64,000 nt of DNA from Cryoendolithus antarcticus (GCA_002077065.1 NAJO01000012.1:496001-560000); one strand, 5' to 3'; shown: positions 51,716 through 63,459, numbered from the stretch's first letter. Numbers and translations: made by a program. Notes: generated by a model from the sequence alone, not told the origin.

Positions 51716-52470
51716 TTTGGAGGAGGCGGTTCTTCTAGTTGGAGGATGGTGGTGATGATGAATGTGTGGTATCGAAATGTAACGTTGAGTATGTCGAGCG
51801 AGATTTGGAGGAGTGCAGAAGCTAGATGTGTTTGAGCAAGGCAGCAGAAGAATACATAGTAGACGAAGAGCGGAGTGCACGTGCTTGATGCCAGCGGACT
51901 TGGCGTTGAGTGAAAGGTAGCAGGAGCAACTGAGGTGAGTGAGGCAGGTACGATGAGCCAAAGTGAGCTGGCCGTCTGCGTGTCTGAATTACCATACTGA
52001 AGAGCTAGTAAAGGGGGTGAACCCAATATCGCTATGAGCCACCAGCCGGCCGAGAAGTGATGGCAGTGTCGTGAGTGAGTGCCAGGCGTCTATCTCCACC
52101 CTGTTGGCCTTCCACTGTTTAGGCAAGTGACGCGTTTGGCGCACAGTACCAAGTCGATCGTCCGGCCATTGCGAATTCCACGGTTTTGACAGATGGAAAG
52201 CTTTGAACATTGGAGTGAAGAGATCTTGATACATACATAGGCTTACTCCGGAGACTCAACCGGAGACCCGTCTAATGCAAGCGCAGAAAATCAATACCAG
52301 GTTCACAGCGTCCACCAAGGCATCCCGCTTCTCACTCGAATGTCCAATCCGCCACATCAACGCTCCCGGCGAATACAGCTCTTGAAATGCGATCTATACC
52401 GATGTGGCCAAAGTAGTCTTACAGGTGGTCGATTAGGGTACAGCTACTCCAGTAAATCCGATCAAGCACT
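51716..52470. other. Intergenic between cytochrome c and the Stc1-domain gene
   Basis: 755 bp with the 3' flank of cytochrome c and the upstream region of the Stc1-domain gene (same strand). I see no gene. Confidence 0.5.
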
Positions 52471-53079
<609 letters not shown>

Positions 53080-53759
53080 TGTCGCTGGTACTTTTGGCGT
53101 TCTTGTGTTTTGATAAAGCTAAGTGGGAGCGTGAGGTTGTGAGATAATTGCTAATCCAGTGAAGAGTGATGTGTGATATGTAGCGATTGCTCGAAAGCAA
53201 GATCAAAAAGTCGATGTCCCTTTGACACCCCCGAAGCAACCCGACCAATCAAAGTCATCGCCATCTTCAATGACCTGCACGGCTTGCACGGCTCCGATTA
53301 CACCCGCGCTACTGTTCGATCTCCCTCGCCACACTTGAGGCTTAGTCGGCTCTTTCTTCGGGGCTTCCTGACGCACATTTCTGGCGCCACTGAAGGCGTC
53401 CGAAGCTCGCGAGTCTGCCGCGCTGCTACAAGCTCAATTCTTGCGGACTACGACTATCTGCCGTCGCAGGGACACATCGATTTACGATGAAGTGCACTAC
53501 CAGCCTCAACAGCTCTCAGTGGCATTTCCAACTTCTGCATGGAGCTCAACAGCCGAACGCTGACGTCTTCCACACCCCATCACAGATCTCAGGATCTCGA
53601 ACGTTCCTGCGGCTAATCATAATCGCGTGGCCGGCATGAGATCACTCCCGCCTGCAGGTTGCTTGTTAGGGGACCGTCGCAGCACGTGACTGTCTGCATG
53701 TGGACGCTACTTGGGGATTGTTTACAACTGCAACTTCCAATAATATTATCGGCAACGCA
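53080..53759. other. Divergent intergenic region
   Basis: 680 bp shared by the cytochrome c and short-chain dehydrogenase promoters. CACGTGAC lies at 53683-53690, about 75 bp before the dehydrogenase ATG. Confidence 0.5.
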
Positions 53760-54762
53760 ATGAAGACCTGGAATATTGTCGGTGCTTCCCGAGGAATCGG
53801 GCGCGAGTTCGTCAGGCAAGCTCATGAACGCGGCGACCGAGTGATTGCAACAGTCCGCAAGCCGAAAGAAGATACCGTTGCCTCGCTGTGGCCGACTGCG
53901 AAGTCTGGACAATGTCGAGTCTCCCACTGCGATATGCTGGACGGGGCCAGCATCACGGTAGGCTGAGTGCAGTCCCATGCGCTGGAACATGGACTCACGG
54001 CGTTCGGCTTATAGCAATTTGCTGAGGAGGTTGGCGCTATCAATGATACCGTGATCGACCACATTGTACTGAACGCCGGAGTGCTCCAATACCCGAATGT
54101 GAGAGTCATTGAAGTACGGACAATTAGGGAGGCGCTGACATTGCGCGCAGCGAGCCACTGAAATGTAAGTCTCTCTTCCTACTCATGTTCCAATCGTAAT
54201 GCTGCAGATGGAGTTGCAAGGACCTTTAGTGCTGCAGAGCCCGAAGGTGAGAGATGCAGTGGGATAATTTCGGTCAGGTCCTACGCCGACTTCCAATTCC
54301 ACCTCCAGACAAACACCATCGGTCCCATCCTCGCGGCCTCGTCTCTGCTTCGCAGCCTGAAAACGCCACCCAAGACTCTCACGTTCATCTCCAGCGACTC
54401 TGGCTCGGTTCAACGCTTCCGCCCGGAAGAGGATGGGTTTGCGGCTTACGCAGCTAGTAAGGCTGCTCTGAATCAGTCGCTTCGCCATATGGCTGCTGAG
54501 TTGCAACGGAAGGGCAGTGGAGTCATCGTATTGGCAATCCATCCTGGCGAGGTCAAGACAGACATGGCGAATGTGGACCTAGGCTGGGAGGTTGAGGGGC
54601 AGATCGAGGTAGATGAGAGTGTGCGAGGCTGTGTTAGTGTCATCGAAGGCAGGTCAAATGACGACACTGGGACGTTTTGGACGTGGGAGGGGCAGGTAAG
54701 TCATATACACCCGCGGACTGACCGAGTGTCAGCTGACCGAAGCCTAGCAATACCCGTGGTGA
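53760..54762 (+). CDS. Short-chain dehydrogenase/reductase
   Basis: A predicted NAD(P)-dependent oxidoreductase of the classical SDR type, 242 residues. Exons are 53760-53957, 54015-54098, 54151-54164 (14 nt), 54278-54695 and 54748-54762. The introns are GT-AG and keep frame. Cofactor binding is GASRGIG near the N terminus. LNAGVLQYPN is the NAG motif. ISSDSGS supplies the catalytic serine. The YxxxK pair is Y-A-A-S-K. HPGEVKTDMA follows. The C terminus EGQQYPW joins across the last intron and ends like other fungal SDRs of this group. The 14-nt exon spells the RATE that completes NRATEMSYADF, as in relatives, so it is required. The substrate is unknown. Confidence 0.88.
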
Positions 54763-55498
54763 AAGTCGACTAGGGCAAAGGCCCTTATCTGTGTCATGGG
54801 TGTGTGAAGTTGAGGTGATTATCGCAGAGATAGCGCATGAGGTATCCCCAAATATGTCTGGAAGCACTATTCACCATGCGAAAGCAGTGACATCGATTCA
54901 AGATTTGAGGTGAACAGGCCGTCTCATGGCGAAGTAGCACGGACATGTGGCGCACGACGATGTGTACCTCTGCCTGCAGCTGCCTCAGCCTTGCATGTAG
55001 CTGACCAGCGCGGCGACCGCTATCCTTCCAAAGGACAGAACATCAACGGTCAAGCGATTGCATCAACTACCGGGTACTTGAGCGGCACAGCAGATGATAT
55101 CGGGGAAGGGTTCGAAGGATCAACAGCATGAGAAGTGAGCAAATTGCACACCGTGGTTGGCGCAGTCAAATTCTGGCGCCACGGGAGATGAGTTCAGCCT
55201 TGTGCTCGCCACGGCAGAGCGAATCATGCACTTCTGGCGCTGGCATTCGCCTGGAACCAATAGCGCTCTCTCGCTGGCGTGATCGGGAAGAAGCAGCATA
55301 CCTCAGAACGTGGATGATATCACTGCTGGTTGCAGCCTCGTGCGGGACATAGCCTTGCGGTCTAGCCATCGATAACCAACTTACATCCCGCAACTGATAC
55401 CACTGCTCGCACCTCGACCACGATATTGCGCGTGAGGCACTGGTCGCCAAGGACTCAAGTTTACCGCCGATGGTCCTTGCACTTGCAGTCTTAACACC
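54763..55498. other. Intergenic upstream of the first Cys-rich membrane gene
   Basis: 736 bp. It contains the 22-bp element at 55333 that is repeated before the second copy. I see no gene. Confidence 0.5.
55333..55354 (+). repeat. Promoter-proximal element shared with the tandem paralog (copy 1)
   Basis: A 22-bp stretch (core CCTCGTGCGGGACA) that recurs at 57129-57150 with one mismatch. It lies 166 bp before its gene; the other lies 27 bp before the proposed start of the second gene. Confidence 0.6.
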
Positions 55499-56373
55499 AT
55501 GCAGACGCTGCGACTGGCCCATTTGCGGCTCTTCACCCTACTTCGTACCCTTCCACTTGTGTTTGGCACCACCTGCTACTTCCCTAATGGCAACATCGCG
55601 GCATTTGATATACCATGCAATAATTCCGCCAATGACACCTGGTGCTGTGCTCCAACGGATGCCTGCCTTTCCAACAGGATGTGTACCGGTCCGCTATATG
55701 GATATGCCCGTGGTAGCTGCACCGATGCCACCTACCAGAGCTCAGAGTGTGGGCAGTACTGCACTAGTTCAGACCCAGGCGGCGGGCTGGGCATGACAAG
55801 GTGTACAGGTACTACGGCTTACAACCTCTATTGCCAGGCAGGTGATACGACACGTGACTGCGCCACAGGAGAGAACATCTTGATATTCGACTGTAGGCAC
55901 ATCCCCCAGCTCGAATCCCAGCACGTTGCCCTCGCTGACAGTGGCTCGTAGCTGCTCCTACCCTCGTGCCGCGGAAAACTACTTCGATAGTCGCAACATC
56001 GTCTTCAACAAGCTCTACGACTGCTCTGTCAACAGTCACTCAGCCTCCCTCTCCGAGCCATGGCGTCATCATCGGTGCAGGGGTCGGCGCGGGAGTGGGA
56101 GTGGTCGTTCTCGGAGCTATGGGTGCGCTGGTCTGGTTATATCGGCGAAAAGGAAGCAAGCGAGCCGCACGATCTCGACTGGCTTTACCGGCCACGCCGC
56201 ACAGAGTTGGGGAGTCGAACGCGCAGCTATCTGCGCAGGAATTGCCGTTCGTCGCTCTCGTGCAGCAGAAGGATGGACAGGAGAGATACAAGATGGACGA
56301 ACAACGGCGGATGCATGAAACGGACTCGCAACGACGGATGTATGAGTTGTCTGCAGACAATATAAGGAGATGA
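55499..56373 (+). CDS. Cys-rich single-pass membrane protein, tandem copy 1
   Basis: 271 residues. Exons are 55499-55892 and 55952-56373 (59-nt GT-AG intron, GCTGAC branch). A signal peptide (MQTLRLAHLRLFTLLRTLPLVFG) precedes an extracellular cysteine-rich domain: TCYFPNGNIAAFDIPC, WCCAPTDACLSNRMC, RGSCTDATYQSSECGQYC, GGGLGMTRC. A short Ser/Thr linker leads to one membrane segment (GVIIGAGVGAGVGVVVLGAMGALVWLY), then a basic cytosolic tail with a repeated short element (MHETDSQRRMYEL). The layout is that of fungal surface proteins of unknown function, common in Dothideomycetes and Sordariomycetes. Its downstream neighbour is a paralog with the same intron position. The role is unknown; surface sensing would be speculation. 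Confidence 0.85.
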
Positions 56374-57155
56374 CGGAATCTTCCGCTGCCTGTAGAAGGA
56401 CAATACGGCTGGCTATGCAGTGAGCACTCAAAGCCAGATCTTGCACGGCTTGACAGCGCGTGTTTTTTAGTAGTGGATGAAGGACCGTGTCTATAGTAAC
56501 ACTCTCCAAAGTAGATGGTGGCCGTTTCCGAGACAGGTGTAGCAGGCAGTCTACCACGCACCACCTTTGTTTTGTTCCTTCGATTCGATGTCGTAGTCAG
56601 CCAAAATCGTGCATGTGATAAGGTATACAGACATAGCATCAAGGCACAGCATCTGTCCAGGGCTCTCGTCAACGCTCTGTAGTGAGACAATGACCACTGT
56701 ATTAACCTGCCTTGATGTTATGAATCTGATCGGCTTCCAATGGCGAACAAGAAGAAGCATTCGCTGCTGTGGCATTGAGCAGCGTTCGTGATTGGCCGCG
56801 ACTAGTCACATCTCTTCTGGAATTGAGGAAGCTCTACTCTACACTGTCCGTTATCGAGAGGACTTCGAGATATAGGCAAGTATGTAAATCGTTCGACACG
56901 GGCTCGGAAGCAGAATGGGGTATCAAAGCAAACCCTGGCTGCTGGGATCAACGATGTACTGCTTGCAGAGAGATCTTTTGGCTACGGTATCGCGACCGGT
57001 CAATTCACACCGGTTCATGCACGTCTAATGCTTCCGCAAATGAGCTCAAGCCAACAACGCCTATTAGACACGCAAGCGAGAGTATGGCGCCTTAGCAGTC
57101 GAGATCAACATGGCGTTTCTGCAAGGCTCAGCCTCGTGCGGGACACAGCCCTAAG
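56374..57155. other. Spacer between the two tandem paralogs
   Basis: 782 bp with no gene. The last 27 bp contain the second copy of the shared 22-bp element. Confidence 0.5.
57129..57150 (+). repeat. Promoter-proximal element shared with the tandem paralog (copy 2)
   Basis: One base differs from the copy at 55333-55354. It supports a tandem duplication that included upstream sequence. Confidence 0.6.
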
Positions 57156-58352
57156 ATGCAGCGGATAGCCGTCGCAAATCTGAGATGTTTCCACCTCATC
57201 GGTCAACACCACTTGCTTCCAGATCATGGCGTCCAACGGCCTGGCAGGAACATAGTCTTAGCCCCTGCTCTGGTAGCATGCTACCTACCGATCGGGGGTC
57301 CTGAGAACTTGAGCCATCCCTCACTTCCACGAAGATATACATCATGACCTGCTACTTCCCTAACGGCCAAGTCGCAGCCCTCGACGTCCCCTGCTCCATC
57401 ACCGCCACACAATCGACATGCTGCGGAGCCGAGTGGGCATGTCTATCGGACAACATGTGCTTCGCGCTGCCTCGGAGGAACATCACATCTGGTGATCCAG
57501 TTTACTCGCGCGGTAGCTGTACGGACGCGACCTGGCAAAGCGACAGCCGCTTCCAGTACTGTCGAAGGCAAGACACTGATAACCTTGGGGGTGGGCTTGG
57601 GCTGGGGAAGTGCGATAATCCCGCGACAAATGCATTCTTCTGTGTCAATGGGGTGGGAAGTGACGTAATACTGGAGGGAATATCTTTACATTTCCTTGTG
57701 CGTACGTCTCCAATCGAAGGCATGCGCTGAATTTTGGGCTGATGTTTGCCGTGTAGCTGCGCCTACGATTGTAAAGGATCCGTTCCCGTTGAGCACGACC
57801 GCGTCTAGCGCAGCCACGATCGCGACTTCGAGCTCTACAATCTCGAGCACAACGCCTGCAGCAGCGGAGGACTCGAGCACCAAGCCTTCATCGTCCACTT
57901 CCGCTGTATCGAGCTCCGGTCAGTCATCGAACACGTCACCGACCACCTTCAATAGTGCAGCATCTACAGCAAGAACCTCCACGACTTCCGGCTTACCGAT
58001 CGCGAGCGCAAGCTCTTTGATCCCAGCACCACCGCCTCCGCCTTCGCGCTCAGTCGCGGTGGGTGCAGGTGTAGGCGCCTCACTAGGCATAATAGCTCTC
58101 GCTGCTATCGGCGGTCTGTTCTGGCTTTATCAAAGACGAGCCAAACGGCCGAGGCAATCCAGGGAATCGGGTCCAAAGTACGAGCAAGCTCCGCAAAACG
58201 TGCTCGAGCAGCCGGTGGATGCATACCACGATGTGCAGGCTACATATCGGTCCATGTCGCCCATGAAGGACGCGCAGCAGCAGCATCGAAGCTACGAATT
58301 GCCTTCGGACAGGGAGGTATATGAGCTCTCGCAGGTAAACGCTGGGAAATAG
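57156..58352 (+). CDS. Cys-rich single-pass membrane protein, tandem copy 2
   Basis: A paralog of the gene at 55.5 kb. The proposed exons are 57156-57201, 57256-57272, 57335-57701 and 57757-58352 (341 residues). The first (54-nt) intron is frame-neutral and may be retained. With it removed, MQRIAVANLRCFHLIVLAPAL aligns with the signal peptide of copy 1 and is followed by TCYFPNGQVAALDVPC, CCGAEWACLSDNMC and RGSCTDATWQ. The membrane segment is SVAVGAGVGASLGIIALAAIGGLFWLY. The tail ends in SYELPSDREVYEL. The Ser/Thr linker is longer than in copy 1. The end of the third exon reads in a frame that does not match copy 1, whereas a +1 frame (DCNTGGN, NIFTFPC) does, suggesting a single-base loss compensated by donor choice. 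An ATG at 57344 would give a form without a signal peptide. Confidence 0.65.
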
Positions 58353-59105
58353 GAAAGAACAACACATGTACATGAAATGCTGTGTAGCTTGGCGTACGCT
58401 TTTGCCTAACGTTAACAGCCATGATTGACAGCTCTGTGAAAACTCTTCACAATCAGTGAGATCCATGCGGGTGCCCGAGGTCGTACGAATGAGCAACAAT
58501 GCGTGTGCTTCCTTCCCGCCAGCATGATGTCCAGGCACTCACATTGGCGTGTACTTGAAGCCGATGCCCGATGTCGTACAGTTGAGAGAAGCTGCTCGTG
58601 TGCTCTCTCCACCCACACGTAACGTATGCGGCTCTGCCCGCCAGTCGGGTGTCGCCGAGCGGGCATGGAGGAGCGAGTGGCTGTGTACCGTGACGTGCCT
58701 TGCATGAGAGCACCGCATCGCGTGTCAGCGGTGAGGTTCATGCACACTGTAGCCAATAGCTTAGGGCTGATCATCAGCTGCGCCCGGCTGCATGTAGGGT
58801 TTGTGAAACTAATCTACAGAGTTATGATGTTGGGAGAATGCAGACTTTGATATCCACCATTGACGTAGACGTCTCTTGACAAGCTTTTCGCTACCGCTCT
58901 CCACACTGTTTCAACGGCGTCTGGCGAGGGCGGACCGAGTTGTACATGCGACACTCCACCGATTGGACCCCTCCCCTACGACCTGCTTGACGCTGCTGTC
59001 GACTTCTCACCACTCTCCTTGGAATTCTTGGCTCGCTCATGGCTTTGACAAGTGGCGTGGAGGGAGTGAAAGCTTACGAACCTACAACATGAGAACATGA
59101 CCTAA
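58353..59105. other. Intergenic, no gene seen
   Basis: 753 bp before the large unknown gene. Open frames on both strands have no motifs. Confidence 0.5.
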
Positions 59106-61988
59106 ATGGCTTCCTATAATGACTATAACGATTTGCATGCACGGAGGCATGATACATATTCACGGCCACCCCGGCAGGATGGCTACCTGAGCGCTTCCTC
59201 GAACACTTCACGGTCGGATCGCGCTGCTCATGACTTACGAAATTCATACCCGCCACCCCGGCATAGCGATACCAGGCGACCAAGTCGAGGGCCTCGCAAA
59301 CGACGATCATGGCCGCCGGCTCCGATGGTGGAGAGCGAGGCCGCCTCGCTCGCGAAGGAGGCAGGCGAAAGAAGGCCGCTGAGTGAGGGTGGCAAAGACG
59401 AGGCTATATCGCGTGGAGATGTGGACCAGGAGCCAATTATACAGGATGCACCGGATTACGTGCCTGAGCATGAGCGACGCTTTGTCTTCATTCCCAAGTC
59501 AGCACCGGGCGGCACTTCATCACGTGGCGTGCCAACGCCGCCAACGAGTGAAGACGAGAGGACAAGGCGACGGAGGAGACATCCCGAAAATCTGAACCTC
59601 AGCTCTGGGCCCACCGCTCCAGAGATCGACCGCCGTAAGGCTGCACCCTACGCATACACAAAACCTAGCACTACGAAAGTATTCCCTCTGTCAGAGTCTG
59701 TCCTGTCGCCCGACGCTATGACTCCACCACTCTCAGACTCGCGGACGAAGAAATCAGATCGTAGTGCAACGTCACAACCTACGGCTCTGCGCAGAGACTC
59801 CGGACGGCGATCGCCTCGCTCTAGCTCAGGACGTGACTACTTCGGGTCAAAAGCATCCGCAGATGAGAGTGCAATCGATGACACGCATGATAGATCGCAC
59901 GATGCTCCGAGCAGCTCACGGAGAAAGGCAGGCCATGTACCGACGCTGGCGAAGGAAGGGTCTGCCCAGAGCTCGTCCAGCTCGCGGACTTCGGTAGTCG
60001 ATTTTGCCCCTGGATCTTCCAGAGAGTCTCCCAAACCAGGTGGCAATCTGGACACGCGCTCCCGGACGTATAGCTCATCTTCGCTCCCCAAGTCGAACGA
60101 TATAAAACAGACTGCGCGGGTGGTGCCACTCGCCGCAGCAGCCGCTCTTGGCGCAGCGGCTTTGTCCAGCGCTAGTGGCAGTCCAACTGTCTCGAGGTCA
60201 TCCACAGGTCTCGCACCCAACGACGGCTCACAGTATGCCTACGGTCGCTCATCTCGTCCTGTATCACCAGCGTCAGCCACCAGTCGAACATCGGAATCGT
60301 CGCCACCACAGCGATCTCCTCGAGACTCGGGCTCCTTTCGCGGCCCCTTAAGTAGCAAGCCAGGCTCCGGACCTTCCTCGGCAGAGGGCTCGCGACCAGG
60401 CACTCCACCTACTGATGGCAGAATTCGCATGCCGGCCATGCCATCATTGCCACAGAGTGACAGCGACTGGGACCGATATCTAGTGGAGAATGCTTCACGT
60501 GCGCGACAGGGCGCACCTAAGGGACCATCTCGTCTGTCAACCTCGATGCGTTCGGACTCTGTGCCCGATGTGCCGAGATCGAGTGCGACCTACCCAGGTT
60601 ACTCGCCACAGTCTGCTTTGCCATATCCCGTGCAACAGGGGCCAAGCACACCCAGCATTTACATGCCTGCTGAGACAGAACATCAGTTCTTCGCATCGCG
60701 GTCGGGAACCACAGACGATCGACAGCACGAGTCGAGAGGTGGACCCCGGATCGATTCGCCAAGCATAGAACAAACTTCACGATTTGTCCAGAGACCAACA
60801 CCTCTCGCACGGCACTCATTCGTCAACACAACTCCTATAGAACCTACAGCACCTCCAACATTCAGCAGAGCACCTAGGCCAGAGACGCAGCGGAAAGCTT
60901 CCAATAACACTGTGGCTCCTACCAAGCAGGAAGTCGAAGCTATGCTTGCGAAAGGTATGCCCGGGTGTCCGCGCGCAGATGCTGTAGCAGGGTACGATGA
61001 CTGGTATACTTTGATCGGCTCGCCGAGTCTTGACTTCTGCCCGGACTGCATCTCGGATGTTTTCGAACGCACCATCTACAGACCCTCATTCCGTCGCTCT
61101 CCACCTCGAAGCCTCAACACGAAAGTGCAATGCGCCTTCGGCACGCCATGGATTCGTCTAGCATGGCTGCTCACCTTGCAGCAGCGTAGACCCGACCTCC
61201 AATTGATGCGCGATCTCGCGGACATCGAAGGCTCCTCCGAACCCTGCCCAGGCGAAGATGAAGCCGTGCGAAGCTGGCACGGTCTCCGCGACGCCGATGG
61301 CCTTTTCGTTCGCAACTTCCACATCTGCTACGCCGACGTGCGCAAGATCGAGCGCCTGCTACCTACGCTGAACGGCCTTTTCGTACGCCTTCCCGCGCGC
61401 GTTTCTCACGATAAACGAAAATGTGCGGTGCGAACGGAAAGCAATCGCTTTCAAATCTACCTCGACAAGATTCTAGATATGCACGACAAAGCAGCAGCCT
61501 CTCGCAAGCTCCCCGATCCAATGCTGCTCATCGAGCTAGTAGAGCATAAGCTGCGCGTTCGGGAGTGCGAGCGCGACAACATGCTGCTTGGCGGACTTTG
61601 GCACTTCATACCTGCCCTGCCTGACTTTGCAGTCTGTGAGGACTGCTACGAAGAAATAATTGAGCCTGATGTACGCAAGGACTCCGACGTCGCTATGCGG
61701 TTCAACCGGACTGTACAGCCTATATACGGCGAGGGCGTAGGCACGAGTTGTCAGCTTTACTCACGACGGATGAGAAGGATATGGGCAAAGGCTGTGCGGG
61801 AAAATGATCTGAGAGGTTTAGCCAAGAAGGCACGGGAACGGAGGGAAGCGGAGCTGCGATTGCAGGAACGATATCGAGAGGTTAGGAGGAGAGCTGAAGT
61901 GATGCAGGGACTATCTGAGGAGGAAGAGGAGAGATTGGAGGACATGTTGGAGAAGATCAGTCTTGAGTGGCGGGAAAGGTGGGAGTAG
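59106..61988 (+). CDS. Large protein with disordered N-terminal half and conserved Cys-containing C-terminal domain, unknown
   Basis: A single exon of 960 residues. The first ~600 are Ser/Arg/Pro-rich and disordered, with basic clusters such as RTRRRRRH. From about 605 a compact region begins: MLAKGMPGCPRADAVAGYDDW, FCPDCISDVFERTIYRPSF, AFGTPWIRLAWLLTLQQRRPDL, and later VCEDCYEEIIEP. Its CxxC pairs could bind zinc. The last ~60 residues are a charged helix (RERREAELRLQERYREV) likely to form a coiled coil. I have seen this C-terminal architecture only as an uncharacterised fungal domain and cannot assign a function. No signal peptide is present. The hydrophobic IRLAWLL stretch is too short for a membrane segment. 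Confidence 0.8.
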   Translation: MASYNDYNDLHARRHDTYSRPPRQDGYLSASSNTSRSDRAAHDLRNSYPPPRHSDTRRPSRGPRKRRSWPPAPMVESEAASLAKEAGERRPLSEGGKDEAISRGDVDQEPIIQDAPDYVPEHERRFVFIPKSAPGGTSSRGVPTPPTSEDERTRRRRRHPENLNLSSGPTAPEIDRRKAAPYAYTKPSTTKVFPLSESVLSPDAMTPPLSDSRTKKSDRSATSQPTALRRDSGRRSPRSSSGRDYFGSKASADESAIDDTHDRSHDAPSSSRRKAGHVPTLAKEGSAQSSSSSRTSVVDFAPGSSRESPKPGGNLDTRSRTYSSSSLPKSNDIKQTARVVPLAAAAALGAAALSSASGSPTVSRSSTGLAPNDGSQYAYGRSSRPVSPASATSRTSESSPPQRSPRDSGSFRGPLSSKPGSGPSSAEGSRPGTPPTDGRIRMPAMPSLPQSDSDWDRYLVENASRARQGAPKGPSRLSTSMRSDSVPDVPRSSATYPGYSPQSALPYPVQQGPSTPSIYMPAETEHQFFASRSGTTDDRQHESRGGPRIDSPSIEQTSRFVQRPTPLARHSFVNTTPIEPTAPPTFSRAPRPETQRKASNNTVAPTKQEVEAMLAKGMPGCPRADAVAGYDDWYTLIGSPSLDFCPDCISDVFERTIYRPSFRRSPPRSLNTKVQCAFGTPWIRLAWLLTLQQRRPDLQLMRDLADIEGSSEPCPGEDEAVRSWHGLRDADGLFVRNFHICYADVRKIERLLPTLNGLFVRLPARVSHDKRKCAVRTESNRFQIYLDKILDMHDKAAASRKLPDPMLLIELVEHKLRVRECERDNMLLGGLWHFIPALPDFAVCEDCYEEIIEPDVRKDSDVAMRFNRTVQPIYGEGVGTSCQLYSRRMRRIWAKAVRENDLRGLAKKARERREAELRLQERYREVRRRAEVMQGLSEEEEERLEDMLEKISLEWRERWE

Positions 61989-62034
61989 AAGCCAGGAAAT
62001 CGACTACGTCCATCTCTCCAGGTATTAATGATCC

Positions 62035-62878
62035 TTATCTATCTGATGCACGCCGCGCTCTAGGGTACTGAGGGCACTCGCGAGTCTTCGAATCCCAATC
62101 CGCGCCGCAAGCATGGCAGAATTGTGATCGCACTCGCATCTGTCAGAAGTCAGTGAGTGGCTCCCCAGAGACGGCTGGGATTGACTCACGTCATGATATT
62201 ACACCCATCCCGCAACTCGATCATCCGCTTACACACCCGACACCGTCGCCAGCCCTCTTCTCCTGCCATCTCCAGTAAGAGCTGCAAACCTGCGTCCCCT
62301 GGGCAGTCGTTCCCGTGCGGCGCCGAACCACAGATCTTACACTTAAATAATCCGCAGGCAAAACACTTTGCTAAATCTCCTGCTTGCTCGTCGCCGTTCG
62401 GCGGTATGAGTCTGCGGCAACCGTGGCAGCGAACCCGGTTTGCGCTTCGATACTCAATCGCCTTCCTGCCGTACTCCTCGACTAGGATCGGATCTAGGAG
62501 GCGCTCTACACGGTCTAGCTGGATTGTCCCATGACAGCACCTTGGTGGGAAGAGGCTTTCGTCTCTGAGCACTCCTCGCAAGCGGTCAGCTAGGCAGGAG
62601 GTGCACCAAAAGCGCTCGCAGGTTGTGAGGAAGTGGTCCCCTCTGTCGCCACAGGCGATACATTCGTCTTGCGTGTGTTGAGGCGGTACGACGGCAGGAA
62701 CGATGTTGTCTTCTGACGCCCACCTTTGGATTGCGAGCTCGTTGTCCGAAAGCTCCTAGTCGGGGTCAAGTCGTGCCATTTGTAAGGCCATCATCTCGTC
62801 GGCTCTTTTCTGTTGCTGCGCGTCAGCGTACGGGTTGGCGAAGGCCGGCGAAGTGTTCTCAATTCTTTGGGCATTCAT
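62035..62878 (-). pseudogene. RBR-type E3 ubiquitin ligase gene with an in-frame stop and a frameshift
   Basis: On the minus strand from an ATG at 62878, one frame gives a short N terminus ending MALQMARLDPD, a TAG at 62756-62758, then ELSDNELAIQRW, a RING1 (CIACGDRGDHF, CERFWCTSC), the FPPRCC linker, an IBR (CHGCRRLIPP, CFACGLFKCKIC) and the start of RING2 (WRRCRVCKRMIELRDGCNIMT). A 50-nt GT-AG intron at 62140-62189 follows at the same position as in the 47-kb paralog. In the last exon (62035-62139) the expected C-x-C-G-x-x-F-C of RING2 is readable only with a one-base shift: TCEC in one frame, QFCHACGADW in another. No intron model removes both defects. The gene probably cannot make a working ligase. 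A sequencing error at either site is the alternative. Confidence 0.65.
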
Positions 62879-63459
62879 TTCGTCGTGGTAAATACTGCTG
62901 AACGTTCTATGGAAGCCAACTGGCACTCGAATGTAGGATGGGTTTCTTATGAACAATTATGTCAGTCTGGAGTACGAGTGTGAGACAACCATCCATGAAG
63001 AGGAGATCTGTGTCACGACACCCAGCATCTCGAGACGAGTACATTCCACGTGGAATCCAAGTATAGAACATATAGCGTGTTGAATGCATTCGACTGCTCT
63101 GCAGTGTCTTGTCCACAATCAAGGTTGTGTGCTTCACACCTAGCGTCGGAGACACTCTTGAGTTACCTTAGTATCTGCCCACGTAGTCACAACATCGCGT
63201 AGCAGTGTGCAGTGGCGCTGAAAGGACATTGATGTTCACCTGGCTGATACAATTTCTTGACAAGTACTCTGTGTGTACCAGGCTCTCGTTGGTACATTAT
63301 ATCAGCTCTTCGCTGCCTCAGCTGGAATGCTAGCGGCGCTATTTATGTCTCCCAACCTAGCCGCACACGTGGTACTAGTCTTATCGTTACAATTCGAAGC
63401 ACACCTTACTGCGTCGTTCCAATATTCCAATACTTTGATGTTGACTTCCAGACAACGTC
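62879..63459. other. Intergenic, no gene seen
   Basis: 581 bp between the damaged RBR gene and the partial gene at the right edge. Nothing beyond short frames is seen. Confidence 0.45.

Noticed and set aside
62756..62831. An intron with GTACGC and CTAG to bypass the TAG in the second RBR gene
   Set aside because: It would join phase 2 to phase 0 and put the RING1 out of frame.
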